Source of the DNA: Cryptomeria japonica
Lineage: Eukaryota > Streptophyta > Pinopsida > Cupressales > Cupressaceae
Direction of reading: 5' to 3'
Length of the DNA stretch: 64,000 nt
NCBI RefSeq assembly: GCF_030272615.1
Contig: NW_026728906.1
Coordinates: forward strand, 124,001-188,000
The notes below the pieces were generated by a model, which saw nothing but the letters and a program-made list of their open reading frames with translations, made no database searches and was not told where the DNA came from. The position numbers and the translations under genes were made by a program. This document shows, in pieces, positions 48,687-61,378 of the stretch (the stretch's first letter is position 1; each line of letters starts with the position of its first letter).

Positions 48687-51600
48687 TAATGTGTTCCTAA
48701 AAAATCGCCCTACAGTAGAGCTTCAAATTTGTCAACTTGGTCTCCATGATCAACAATTTAATAAAAAATATATATAATTTAAAATACACTAATCAACCAT
48801 GAAATAAAATCTCCTATTTTTATTTTATTATTTATACGATGAATTTTATAAACTTCAATTCATCGGGATTTTTAAAATCACAGTAGAAACACCTTCGGAT
48901 TATCATGTCCTCACAAGAACACAAAAATATTATGGCACAAATCCACATTCCTTTCAGATGCTCAACCTCAATCAAAACCTCTATAAATCTGCAGTCATAA
49001 TTAAAATAAATTACAAACATGTGAGTACCAAAAAACTAGTGGAGCTCAAAAAAAGAAAATGCACAGATTGAGATGAATGATAAGCTCTTAATATCTTTGA
49101 TCAACTTAGGGGTGATTAAAAATACATATCTAATACAGTTCCACCTATAATATCAGATGCTATCTAGAATCATGTAATGTTTCATGGATAAGATTAACAT
49201 AACCAGGCATTATTCTAACAACTAACCATCTAGCAAACTTACATAGAAGAATATTCTAGTTAGAATATCATACACTAACAACACATAGCTTGAAAAATTG
49301 GCGTAGGCTATTTTGGGTTCATGGAGGTGCGAGCAAACGTTAATCTATAGTAAGTGAAATTGCTCAAACCCACAAAAAGGTCATTTGGAGCTCGTCGATT
49401 TTGCACAAGTCACGAGTTTTCTCTTGCACAAGTGTTTATCCTTTTGTAGACTACGGTCTTCTTCAGCATGGTTTTCTATGTGGTTTTCTTCTATTTTTTT
49501 GTGTGTGCCTGGTTTATTCGTGTGTGTACCTAATGTTCAGATTGCTTTGGAAAACCAGGTTATTTCCCCTGTTGGTGAACTTTTAACTAGCACATTTTTC
49601 AAGGACTAGTGCACCCAACACCCCTATTTTGCTAAAATAGGCTCAACTGTTGAGAGATGAAAGTGGACCTTGTAATTTGCATGAATCTAATTTGTTTTGT
49701 TGTCCCATCACAACAAAATGTTTCGAAAAGGTGTGAACTTCATATAAACACAACTCCCTTTCCCATTCTAGGAATCAATGTACTCAATATAGAAAACCAA
49801 AAAACCTAGTCAATCAAGCATTCAGGGAGCGAAACGATAAAGAAGTCCCAATTTGATTATTCAATCATTGAAATATATGCTATAGCAATTATGATCAAGT
49901 GTATTATGTAATTCGTACCTAAGATAAGGTGTCATCATTTCACCATTTATCATTTGCTTAGCCTCTTTTCTTGTGGGGGCATGCATCCTATCTCATCATT
50001 ATCATTGTTGAAGAGAGAACACTAATACGCGGTTTGGATAAGGTAATCCCTTATATGAAATAACCATTTCTCCCAATTTTCTCTATCTACAGGTCCAAAT
50101 CCGATAACAAGAAAGTTAAAGAAAAGTAGACCAGACATTAGCAGGCATCACAAAACATTGATTGAACGAAAACCCTAAGAACAGGGCACCCAGCAGTCAT
50201 TGACCCATATTTTTAAGAGGCAAGTGATCAAATATTGTCGATTTCATTTTCGATCATCTCTCAATTTTCCCTCAACTTTAGACACGGATCTCCAACGTTT
50301 CTCTCTAGTACAATTAGCTTCATATTACAGTCCCAATTTCCTCTCTATGTCTCCATCTCAGATATGTCTTACTCTTTCTATATTTCATCTTGTATCTACT
50401 ACATTCTATAAAACTTAGTCATTTTACCATTGTTAGACTAGTTCATCTATAGACACTTCACTGTCTCCATCTCATGCAACAAAAGGAACAGGAACCTAAT
50501 TTCGTATCCCTTCCTTAAAGACAACAACTAGTCCTATTCTTATTACTAATTATGTTGTGTCAACTAAGATCTTCTAGCTTACATTGGTCAATCGTAGGAT
50601 CTTGTTTCCTCCATTTCAAGGTTTACATTGATTTATGAGATGGTATGATTATATATGCTACATAAACCAACATTTTTTAAGGTATGATCCCATATTGTAT
50701 TGGTATAAAATTGGTGGTACTGAAACCAACATTGATATAGAAAAAAATAGACATTTTTATTTCTAACGTGTTTCCATCTACATCTTTCACTTGTCTTGCA
50801 ATTGTGTACATTCTCATGTAAATACCAACGATGTTATACTCGCGCCCTTTTATGCTTCATACCATAATGTGACTCCTCTAATTCCATAAGACCAGGAGTG
50901 CGCAAGGAGTGTAATGCTTCGTGTGGTTCATGTAACTAAACTCGGCTTCTATTTGTAGATATGAGCAAAGGTTGTGTTTTTATCACTTAAAATGTGCTTT
51001 ATATGTTTTCTTAAATGCTCACATATACATACTGGTGGCATAAAATGAAAGTAAGCGTGTAGGACTCAATAGAATATAAAATAGTGACTAGTGATTTAGA
51101 ACTTTCCTTGGTGTAACCCAATAAAAAATATTGAAAAGAATGGAGTTGTACCCTCATCTCTAGTATCAATTAAATGCAAGATTCACAAGCCAACTTCTCA
51201 ATTTGAGTCTTAAATACAAAGTGGACATTACCTAGCACTTATGTAATTTCGTACAATATTGTATTCTTGTGGAAAGAGCTTGCTTAACAATATGCTCGAG
51301 TTCTACGCTCATTGACTAATTCTCTCCAATGACAAAACTTATGTTTCCATGAGTTGAAATCTAGAATCTCCATTTCCAAGTGTTGCACCATCTTATTACT
51401 CGACGTTTTTCTTCATCCAAATCTATTGATTGATATCTTCATTATTTTATAGTCTCTCTTTTCAATGTCTTCCCCCAAGCTAAACTATGCAACCAAATAG
51501 CGTTCACTTCCTTGTCAACCTCAATCAAAACCTAGAATAAAAAACATGCACCTAGCTATCAAATATGGAATAAAATACATGCACTTGTCTAAAACAAATT

Positions 51601-52436
51601 AGCACTTCCCTAAATAAATCATGTAGAAAACTTTCTCCAATACCAACCGATCGATAATCAAATCGAATATTCCATTCTAATCTCACCATCGCTGATTTTT
51701 GTTCTCTTCACTTATGTGCCGATCCAATGCACTATGCTACTGATGTGAACATTCAGAAAGCCAAAATTGGTATCTTCTACATCTACACCTTCCACTTGTC
51801 TTGAAATTTTGTATGTGGTCAAATTTTGTGCCTACAATGTTATACATAATATTTCGCACCCCTTTGTGATTTATAACAATATGTCACCCCTGTAATACCA
51901 CAAGACTATTTAATAAAGAGTATGTTGATTGAATAAGATTTATGTATTTGAAATATGCTTCTTTTTTGTTGTGAGCATGTACTATGTTTTTCATCAACTC
52001 AAGACATTATTGTTGCAGTTTCTTAAGAATTTGAGTATCTGCAGTAGTTGCATAGAATGAAAATGAGCAAGCTTCAAAGACATAGGTTATATAGACATCG
52101 AAGGCATGAAAGAAGAGGTCGTGAAGCTTTAGAATGAACTGATGTATGAAGCTCTATTTTATTAGATCATTTATAAATGCATGGGAAAAGTAGAAGATTA
52201 TGATATTTGCAGATCTCACTGATAATGTATGAGTTATATCTATTATCTTATTCTTGATGGAAATGCGATTGCCAATTTCTCAATATGACGACACTTTTAT
52301 CTTCTTCGTATCAATCAACAAATACCTTGAGATATTGGAAATTATATTCAAAATGCGCTTACAACTTACCTTAAAATGTGTTACAGCAAAGTGAAATTTT
52401 AATGTTGTCATCAAAGGGACAAAACGACATCAATAT

Positions 52437-52656
52437 TTAATTTTCAATCTTTGGAATATGATGAGGACATACTGATGTCCAAAACAGATGCTATGAATGG
52501 CACAAGAGGACGCCAATAACCCTAAAATGATAGTTTTATTCAACGGTTAATTTTCAATCTTTGGAATATGATGAGGACATGCTGATGTCCAAAACAGATG
52601 CTATGAATGGCACAAGAGGACGCCAATAACCCTAAAATGATAGTTTTATTCAACGG
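52437..52656 (-). terminator. 110-bp duplication with two poly(A) signals, GLP copy 5
   Basis: Same duplication as in unit 1. AATAAA on the minus strand lies at 52650 to 52645 and 52540 to 52535. Confidence 0.73.
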
Positions 52657-52713
52657 TGAGAAAAAAGAATTGGGAAAGACGGTCTTCATTGGGAGACCTC
52701 TTGTTTGTTTTGT

Positions 52714-53474
52714 TTAGTATGCGAATTTCTTTTGAATGTAATTCACCAGTTCCTGGGTGATGCGGAAGGCCTTGCTCAAAACGGAATCGGGGAGAGGGGG
52801 ATTCGCCGCAAACAGAGAATTGGCGATTGTCTGAACTCCGGGAAACTGGCTGCTCAATCCAGCTATGGCCACTGCATTTTCATGCCCCACATTCTGCTGG
52901 AAATGAACAAGTGCCTTTGGAAACACAAACACATCTCCCTTCTCCAAAGTTTTGCTGAGAAATTTGTTGCTGGTGTCAATGAAACCCACAAGAAGCTGGC
53001 CTTCCAGTAAAACAAGAACTTCGGTGGCTCTTGGGTGTGTGTGAGGAGGATTTATTCCACCCACTGCGTAGTCGATGCGGACCAACGATATTCCAAACGT
53101 ATTGAGGCCTGGTATCTGTTTAACGTTCGCCATCGTTACGTTGGAGCCCACATCATTGTCGGTGTTCCCTGCCTGCCCAAGTCCCCGGAAGAAGAAATCG
53201 TTTGCTGAAACTTGCATTGGGTCTTTGCAAACGAACCCGTTCACCAAAACTGTTTAAAACAAGATCAAATCAATCTGTCTGTTAGTAACTCGACTCGTCT
53301 AATAAGCAAATCATTATCATTGTTTATGTATAAATATTCTCACTCACCGTTGCTTTCCTCATCTGCAACGCAGAAATCTTGCAAGGGATCCGGATCCCCT
53401 GCCATGACCCTGTCGCTGTAACAGCATATCAACAGAAAAAGTCCCAACGTGAAGTAAATCATGCGGTTAGCCAT
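52714..53474 (-). CDS. Germin-like protein, copy 5 (F140L variant)
   Basis: Exon 1 runs 53474 to 53348 and exon 2 runs 53249 to 52714. The protein is identical to copy 4, including Leu140 (base 52959). Signal peptide, disulphide pair, sequon at Asn79 and the four metal ligands are intact. The next copy would start about 1.9 kb into unit 6, beyond the end of the window, so this is the last one visible. Confidence 0.96.
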
Positions 53475-53638
53475 TGTAATAGAAACGCAGACACAAGAGA
53501 TCAGGATATGAATGTCTATTACAAACCCATTACACGCTTTATATAGCCCAAACCATAACTCTCCGCAAAGACTAATTCATCTTGACTCCGTATATTTCAC
53601 GGATCCTTCCAGAGTTGTTGCTCTTTTCCTTACGTCAC
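53475..53638 (-). promoter_or_regulatory. GLP copy 5 core promoter
   Basis: TATA box at 53545 to 53539 and TGACG element at 53638 to 53629, unchanged from copy 1. Confidence 0.63.
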
Positions 53639-55275
53639 ACTAAGTCTTACTGCATGTGGTTGTCTCGCCTGCTACCGCAGATGTATTCTCACCATCCTTT
53701 CATTAACGTTGAAATTTTCTATCTTCTCCCTGCCCTGCTGCGTATGCCTATCTCAAGATCAACTTACCTCCTGCCTTACACGTATTCTCGCCATCGCCAT
53801 CATTTTAGTAATGTGGAATTGTTTAGACTTAATTGGAACGGTGGGCTTCTTCAAAGGAAACAATATATAAATCTTTCTCCACCGTGGGAGAATCGGTATG
53901 AGAGGAAAGTTTCTTTCTTGGAGTTGGATATTGGCCTAAAGACTGTCCATGCTTTGTACCCTTTTTCAATGAGATTTTTATCTCTCGTCATTTAAATTAA
54001 TTTATGTTATTCAATGTTTATTTCTCAGATTGTCTATGTTCTAGGACAGAAAAACATTGCTCAAAATAACTTATGTTCATTTACTTTACATTGAATGCGT
54101 TGATTAGAATATCTATTTCACATCCATCTACAATTTTGAAGTCAAGTAGGTGTATTACTTTTCTTTAGCAGTTTTGGAGACCTAAATTATAGGTTTAAGA
54201 CAACATATGCAAACATAAGAACCAATTTATGGAGGATAAATGTATAAGAAGATAGATTTTGGAGAGGTATTCTACAAGAAAAAAAACTTTTTGGTGGTGT
54301 TGAGAATCCCATCTTGGAAGAGACCATGTTGTCCAAGGGATCTAGTATTTAGAATTATTTAAGATCGTTTTATTTTTCCAAACCCTAGAGGGTAGATGGG
54401 TAGCGGAAATAGAATCCGGTTTTGACATTACAATTCACTAGAATCCATCACCTCTATAAGATATAACCTTATTAAGACGTTGATGTCTGATTTTCAGAAT
54501 GTCATGGGTGAGTAGTTTGAATGCATCTTGAACTACCTTGGGTCAAGGTACAACAGTGACTAAAAATCGTACCGCTTCCAATACTCATAACTATAATGAA
54601 TGTAAACCGCGATATTTTAGAGAAAAGAGCCTTCATTCTCAAACTGTTGATGGGTGCGAAAACATTGCTCACGTTGCGTTGAGTGCGTTGCTTAGATTGT
54701 CTCTTTCACATCCATCTACAGTTGAACTCGGCCAAAATTTAATCTTTAGGTGAGTGTGTTGTTGTAAATGAAGTGCATTGTTGTAAATGAAGTAGGTGTC
54801 TTTTCTAGCAGTTTTGGAGATCAAAATTTTACCTTTAGGTGAGTGAATTCTCTTTAATAAAGTAGGTTTACTACTTTTTCTAATGTTTGAGATCTGTCTA
54901 TTTCCATTTTTTGACACCAAAACTTTTCGTCCAGTTGACTGCATTGTCCTCTCGATTCTCCTTTTAACAAAGTACATACAGTTGATTTAGATGATTTATT
55001 TTTTATTATTTTTGTGAGATATATGTTTATTTAATATTTTTTTTAACTTAATGTTTTGATGAATTAGTTGTTTGGGGTAACTAAATAGGAAAATATAATA
55101 TTAAAGATTATTTTTTTCCTCTTACTTCAATCAAATATATGAGAAAAGTATTTCATATTGATTAGACATTTCATTTTATTTATTTTTATTTATATTGATT
55201 GAATTTTCTTTTCTTTTATATCAAATAATATGACAATTATAAATAGTTTATAAAAAATATTCAATTTGAGAAGTA

Positions 55276-55398
55276 AAAAATGCGTTAAAAGTGATATATT
55301 GGGATGATTCTTGGTTGGGAAACGTTTAGTTCCATGATCCCTTGTTTACCTATCAAGAATTATCTTTTTACTCTCTTTGGATAAGGGTGGCTAACTAA
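55276..55398 (+). mobile_element. Possible LINE remnant (unit 5)
   Basis: Same short degraded frame as at 4508-4630. Confidence 0.33.
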
Positions 55399-56282
55399 TG
55401 AACTTTTTACAATTAAGAAATCAAAGTGATCAACAATCGAATATAAGGAACAAATAGAGTGAGAGGGGGAATAAAATTCTACACCTGATCGATTCATGAT
55501 TATAATAAGTGGTTCATATTATAGAAGAGCAAGTCAATAAAACAGTTTGGTCATATTTTACGCTAGTATAATCTCAGTTTTCTTGATAACTACTCGAGTA
55601 CATTTTTTTTTAATATCTCTCATAGGTTTTACCTTGTCTTTCATACCACACTCACAATCTCCAATTCCCCATTGAGTTTCCACAAATGACTAATACGAAA
55701 GGTAAATCTACATCCATGTAAGAGCATGGACACCGGGAGTGATCTAATATTGGATGCAATTAAGTGAGGAATATTTTTTGAATGAATCCCTATACTTTTG
55801 GACCCTTTAATGACATGGTTTGCATAAGTAAGAAAATGTTTATTAATGTAGAGAGCATGGTTTTAGGTACTTTTCTATGTGGAGGTGATACAAATAGGCA
55901 TGGGTAGCCTATGCGGTTACAGATGATTGTGGTTCTTCCATCAACGCTATTCTCTTTTTTATTGAATGATATGGTGTAATAGAAAAGTCAAGAATATACA
56001 ACTAGCAATTGCACCTTGGTGTGCAATATGTACGCCGAATAGATGTGGAATGATTATTAAAAAAAATTGATCTATTTTTTCATATATTTGTGCAACACGT
56101 GAGATAAATTAGCAAACCATTTAGTAAATGATATTATTTATTCAACAAAGGTCTCAACATTTGAAAAAATTATAGATCCAAATCAACTATGCATCTACTT
56201 AAACGGACAAATGCAATCAAACAAAACCCTTAAACCGGGAATATAATCGAGTTCCATTACCAATATTCTTATGTTTTGTTTG

Positions 56283-56951
56283 AAATAGGGAGAGAAGGAG
56301 AGAGGGAGATATAGGGATATAAAGAGAGAGATAGAGGAGGAAGAGTGAGGGAAAGATAAAGGAGTGAGGAGATAGAGTTAGGCGATAAATATAGAGAGGA
56401 AGATAGAGATCGAGATTGATATAGATATGGAGAAGAATAGGGATATGGATATGAGAGGAAGAGATAAAGAGAGAGGAGAGAGAAATAGATAGAGATAGAA
56501 GAGATAAATATATAGAGAGGGGGAGAGAGAATGAGCGAGGGATAACTTTGAATCAATTGTGCATTCATTAATACAAACCAAACATAAGTGAAAGAAAACC
56601 TTTCAATCAAAAGATAATTGAACTCCATTACCAATAGGCTCATGTTATGTTTGCAATAGTGAGAGGGGAGAGATGAATAGATAAAGAGAGCGAGACATGT
56701 CTGGAGATAGGGTGACAGAGGAAGAGAGAGCTAGAGATGGGAATGAAGAGAGGGAGGTGGCAAAGAAATAGATGGTTAAAGAGAGTGAGACGTGCCTAGA
56801 TAGAGTGAGAGAGGATGAAAAGGACAAATAAAGAGAGATATAGTTGTAGAGGGATAAGGAGAAATTAAGATAAAGATTAGGAGATAGAAACGGATAGAAA
56901 AGAAGAGATACAAAGATACAAAAGGGGAGAGAGAGAGAGAGGGAGGGAGGG
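56283..56951. repeat. GA/GATA-rich purine tract (unit 5)
   Basis: Same two-block purine tract as at 5515-6183, same length. Confidence 0.85.
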
Positions 56952-59942
56952 ATATTTTTGGGCCAATTTGTAATTCAAACTCGTTAATGAAGATGTTAAC
57001 ATAGGTTGACACCTAGTATGGTGGTTATACCTTTTGTAAATCTTTGAACCAATAGTAATAGTATTAACATAGTATTGAATTATTTGTAATTGCCATGTAT
57101 AACCTCATTTTGTGTGTTTTGTCACGTATGCACTATCCTTTAGTGCATTATCCACTTATACTTCTCAGTACATAATACATCTGAGGAATTTTGTAGATAG
57201 AGTGGCAAGGGAAGAAGTTACATAGAAGTTGTATACTTCAACACTTCTCTTGTTTGTATTTATTTCTCACATTTGGGAGTCTTAAATTACACACTATAAT
57301 TATTTTCTCGATATCCATACTTGCCTTGCTTTAGCTTTACAAACAACCTTATGACCACACATAATAAGGTCAAGTCATCCTAAAGCCCATACAACCTTGC
57401 ATCCCTCTAATGACATGTGTGGTTAATAATCACATTCTAAACTGAATTAACAATAGCTTCGATTTTATGTCCAACGACCATTAAGTTTAATTTAATCTAA
57501 ATTGTTCTATTGATCTAGATTCTCCTTTAAATAAGAATAATATTTAAGAAGTCATAAACATATAATTTAATATTAAATTTTTTAAATACATAATTAATTA
57601 TTTTAATATTATAAACTTTTAAAAGCAATAAATATTAATAGATAAAAATTTCAAAATAAATTAAAACAAATTATTTTTAAAATTCAAAATATAATTTAAA
57701 AATAATAATATATAGAACTTTTTACATTTTTAAAAATACTAAAAAATCGAACTATTTCAACAATGAGGTTTAGACCAACCATGCACTACAATTTGCAATC
57801 AACAAATAACAAATGGTATGAGCACTAAGTAATTCATCATATATCTTCGCATTTCTCCATCATAATCAGTAAAATTCAATTAACTTTGAGAAGTAACAAG
57901 AACCCATGCAAAATGTAGAAAGACAGCACAAACATCCACCATATCTTCAACAAAACTTATGTATTAATTTCAACGAGTCTTGGAAACAATCTCTAGCTTC
58001 CTCCTCCTACTCTACTTTCTAACAGTTCTGCTCTACTCTATTATCCACCTATTAACCTTTAAAAATGAGAAGGCAAACCTTATATAGAAGTCTTGATACA
58101 AATGAATGTCCGAGATTGATTTGAATTTAATGGCCGAGATTTAACCATGAAACCCTAATTAGGGCTAGTTATAACAACAACCACTTTAACCAATGAGAAA
58201 ACTACAACACTTTGGGCACATGTCCCTCTTTGAATGTGGATCAATGAGAAATGAGATTAGGTACATTGAATAATATTTGATGTAATGCCATATGTCACTT
58301 GCTCCTCCTTTGATGAGTTAGGTTCAATACACCTACAAGAACTGACTTGGCATCACTGAATTGGTCTATGATGATCAAGCACCACCTTAGCTTGCATGTC
58401 TCCCTAGCAATATGTCGACACTCAACATCATCCAATTGCTTGATGTGATGGTTCATATTCTCAAATTGCATCCTCTTGAAAATCAAGTTTCTAGCTTTGA
58501 TTAACTCTTCTAAAACTATTTATAACATGTAATTTTTTTCATATCAGTTATCTTTTTCTTGAATAATATTTTAGGAGATTGACAAAATACCTAGGTTTAC
58601 ATTTATTATACTTTTAGTATTGTTATCTATTCTTTCATTGTGGTAGATGTAAAATGTTTCTATCATAATTTTGTGGGATACATATATGACTAATCCATTA
58701 CAATACAAGGAACATTTTGGAGCACCAACAACAACTACGTATTTAGACTTTGTTAGTGTATCTGAATGTTCCTTCTAGATAAATTTTAGAGTTGATATTA
58801 GCTTGTTAGGATGTTGGTTTCTTGGGATTCTATGCCTGTGTGTGATGACATTTCATTATATTAATTAAAATATTTCTAATTGATAGAGTTTCTATTTTAT
58901 TTATGATTTTAATATACATATTTATATAATTTATAAAAAACTTTTCAATAAAATATTTAATATATTTATAAAAATCTTTATCATAATAATGTATATTTAA
59001 TTCAAATAAAAATTTCTATCTTAATTTGTTTTAAATTTAATGAAAAATAAATAAATAAGTATAAATTATTTTGTAATTTATGAAATAGGCTCATGACAAT
59101 AACTGCATAGTTACTCTCTAGTTGGTATGATGTCAAAAAAATTAGATGCACGTAACATCATTTGGCTACCAGTTGGAGGAATTGTTGAAGAGATTGTATG
59201 GTTAATTAGTAACTTATATTTCATAAGTTTTATTTTTCAAAAAGCTTTGAATGAAACCTACACTAGATGTGTGTGCATGTAACCACCCAGATGATGGAAC
59301 TTTACTACATTTTGTGTAGTATAATTCACGAAATGATACTTCATCATTAAAATATGTGAACAATTTTTAAAATAACCAAATTGGAAAGAGCATAAACAAT
59401 ACGGGGGCAAAAAGAACACAAAATATGCACTAGGAACTATTATTGTCTTCCTCCATAAAAGCCTCCACAAAAAAGTGCTTGTAATAGGAATAAATCTCTG
59501 GAAGCAATTATTCTCATCCAAAATTCATGTAACAAAGATTCATAGTTGACAAAGGATCTTTTCATCAGCAATGGAACAAGGGACACTATAGCCTAAAAAG
59601 GCAAACGTGACTACCAAAATAAAGTAAAACTAGATGAGGCCATGAGGCAAAACAAAATCTCCACATGCCCTCTAATGCTAGATAACTGGTCTAAGTGGTG
59701 CAAAACATGACCTTGAAGAACTCAAGTAACGGTAAAAAAAGGTTAAAAATTAGACCAAGAAGGAGTCTTGCGGCCTTGTAAATAGCCAAAATGACATTCA
59801 TGCAAGGAAAAATTAATAGAGAAAGACAAAACAGTTTTATTCAAATTGTTCAAAATTCATGCAAAAATAGATAAGCAACATATGCAACTCTAAGATTGAC
59901 CAAAAATTGATTTGATTTGACAATATTTATGTTAACAACAGC

Positions 59943-61378
59943 CAAGAGGGAAGAATGAGAGGGGGGTGAATCAGTCTTCACCGGAATAACAAACTTTACC
60001 GCAAAACACAGATTTGATAAACTGCAGTAATAAGACAGATAAGAAAATTAATAGCACAACACACAACACTAAGATTTTGATGCGCAAAACCCAGTTAAGC
60101 GAAAAACCATGGTGGGAACCTACCCACAGTAAGATGATACTCTACAATAGTATGTGAAAATATTACAATGAGGAATGCACATGCATTCAGGCACACTGCC
60201 TAGAGCTCACTGCTCAAATAATATTTGCTCGGAAGGCTACAACCCTTAGGGAAGTCTCACTGACTCGCAATAAGATTTGGACTACAATTTGAAAGAAATG
60301 AACGGAAAGAATAGCATCTCCAAATAGAATCTCACCACAAACTCAACATCGAAGGATACATCACATGTTCGCACACAAACCTCTCTCTGATAATGAAGAC
60401 ACAACATCAAACAACCAAATTACATGACTATATCACCTATATATATAATTTATCAACCTTGATAACAAGGTCGGCTAAACCCTCGACCCTCAATTAAAAA
60501 ATTACATCACACGATACAAACACTGACCACCAGACCAATATAGTGGTTTACATAGCATAGCATGGTTCTAGGTCAAATTCCCAAACACATAACTCCACCG
60601 AAAATCACGCAAAGATCAATCGCAACACGCTACACCACCAGAAATGGTGCATAACACACAAATCATCACTGGTTGATAGAAACCACCAAAAACTCACACA
60701 ACGATAAATACAGATTGCCAAAACAAATAGGACATAATTAAAAAAAATACCAGCAAGCACATTAGAATCATCCACAATAGCTGCACCAACACTACTTTTC
60801 AAATCTTCATCGGTCAACGTCTGAAAGCTAAAGAACACAACCAATCAACAACGGCCAGGAAGAAAGATAACTTGCGGAGAACCAAATCATGATTCAACTG
60901 AAATTAAGATACACAAGACCTTCCCAAGAAATATCCCAAAATCTCAGCACCAGATCTGATCACACCAAAATATACCAGAGGATATACCGAACTCTGCGAA
61001 ACAGTGATCAACAAAGCATCGCTACAAACCGGATCAGAAAATCTTCCCAATCTGCAATCACCAGAGAAAATCATAGGAATATGTTGACATCAATGACCAC
61101 AACATATCCTAGCATGACCAACAATATCCAACAATTTATGCCAAAACAACCACTTTATATCACTAGTTCAAATCAAATATCTATGCCAAAAGATCAGCCT
61201 ATGCAAATTTTACCACACCAGAAAGTGCCAAAAAGCCAGCACACAAGGATCGGCTTTTTAATAAAATATCCCAAACCTTTACACATGCAGATTGACCATA
61301 GTAAAATAATTGATCGTCTTATTAAAATTGAAGACAAATCATCTTTTAGCTAATTAAGCGCTTCCACTATCCACACAA
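59943..61378. mobile_element. Conifer-type repeat (unit 5)
   Basis: Copy of the stretch at 9175-10610, with T at 60290 shared only with unit 4. Confidence 0.43.

Larger units (their letters stand above)
38077..50768. repeat. Tandem array unit 4
   Basis: Fourth unit, offset 38,076. Private bases found: G at 44389, A at 45652 and G at 46775. It shares G at 40267 (unit position 2191, inside the GLP gene) and T at 47598 (unit position 9522) with unit 5 only, so units 4 and 5 look like the closest pair. Confidence 0.97.
40947..52436. other. Intergenic between GLP copies 4 and 5
   Basis: Same contents as 2871-14360, with the private unit 4 bases at 44389, 45652 and 46775. No gene seen. Confidence 0.5.
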
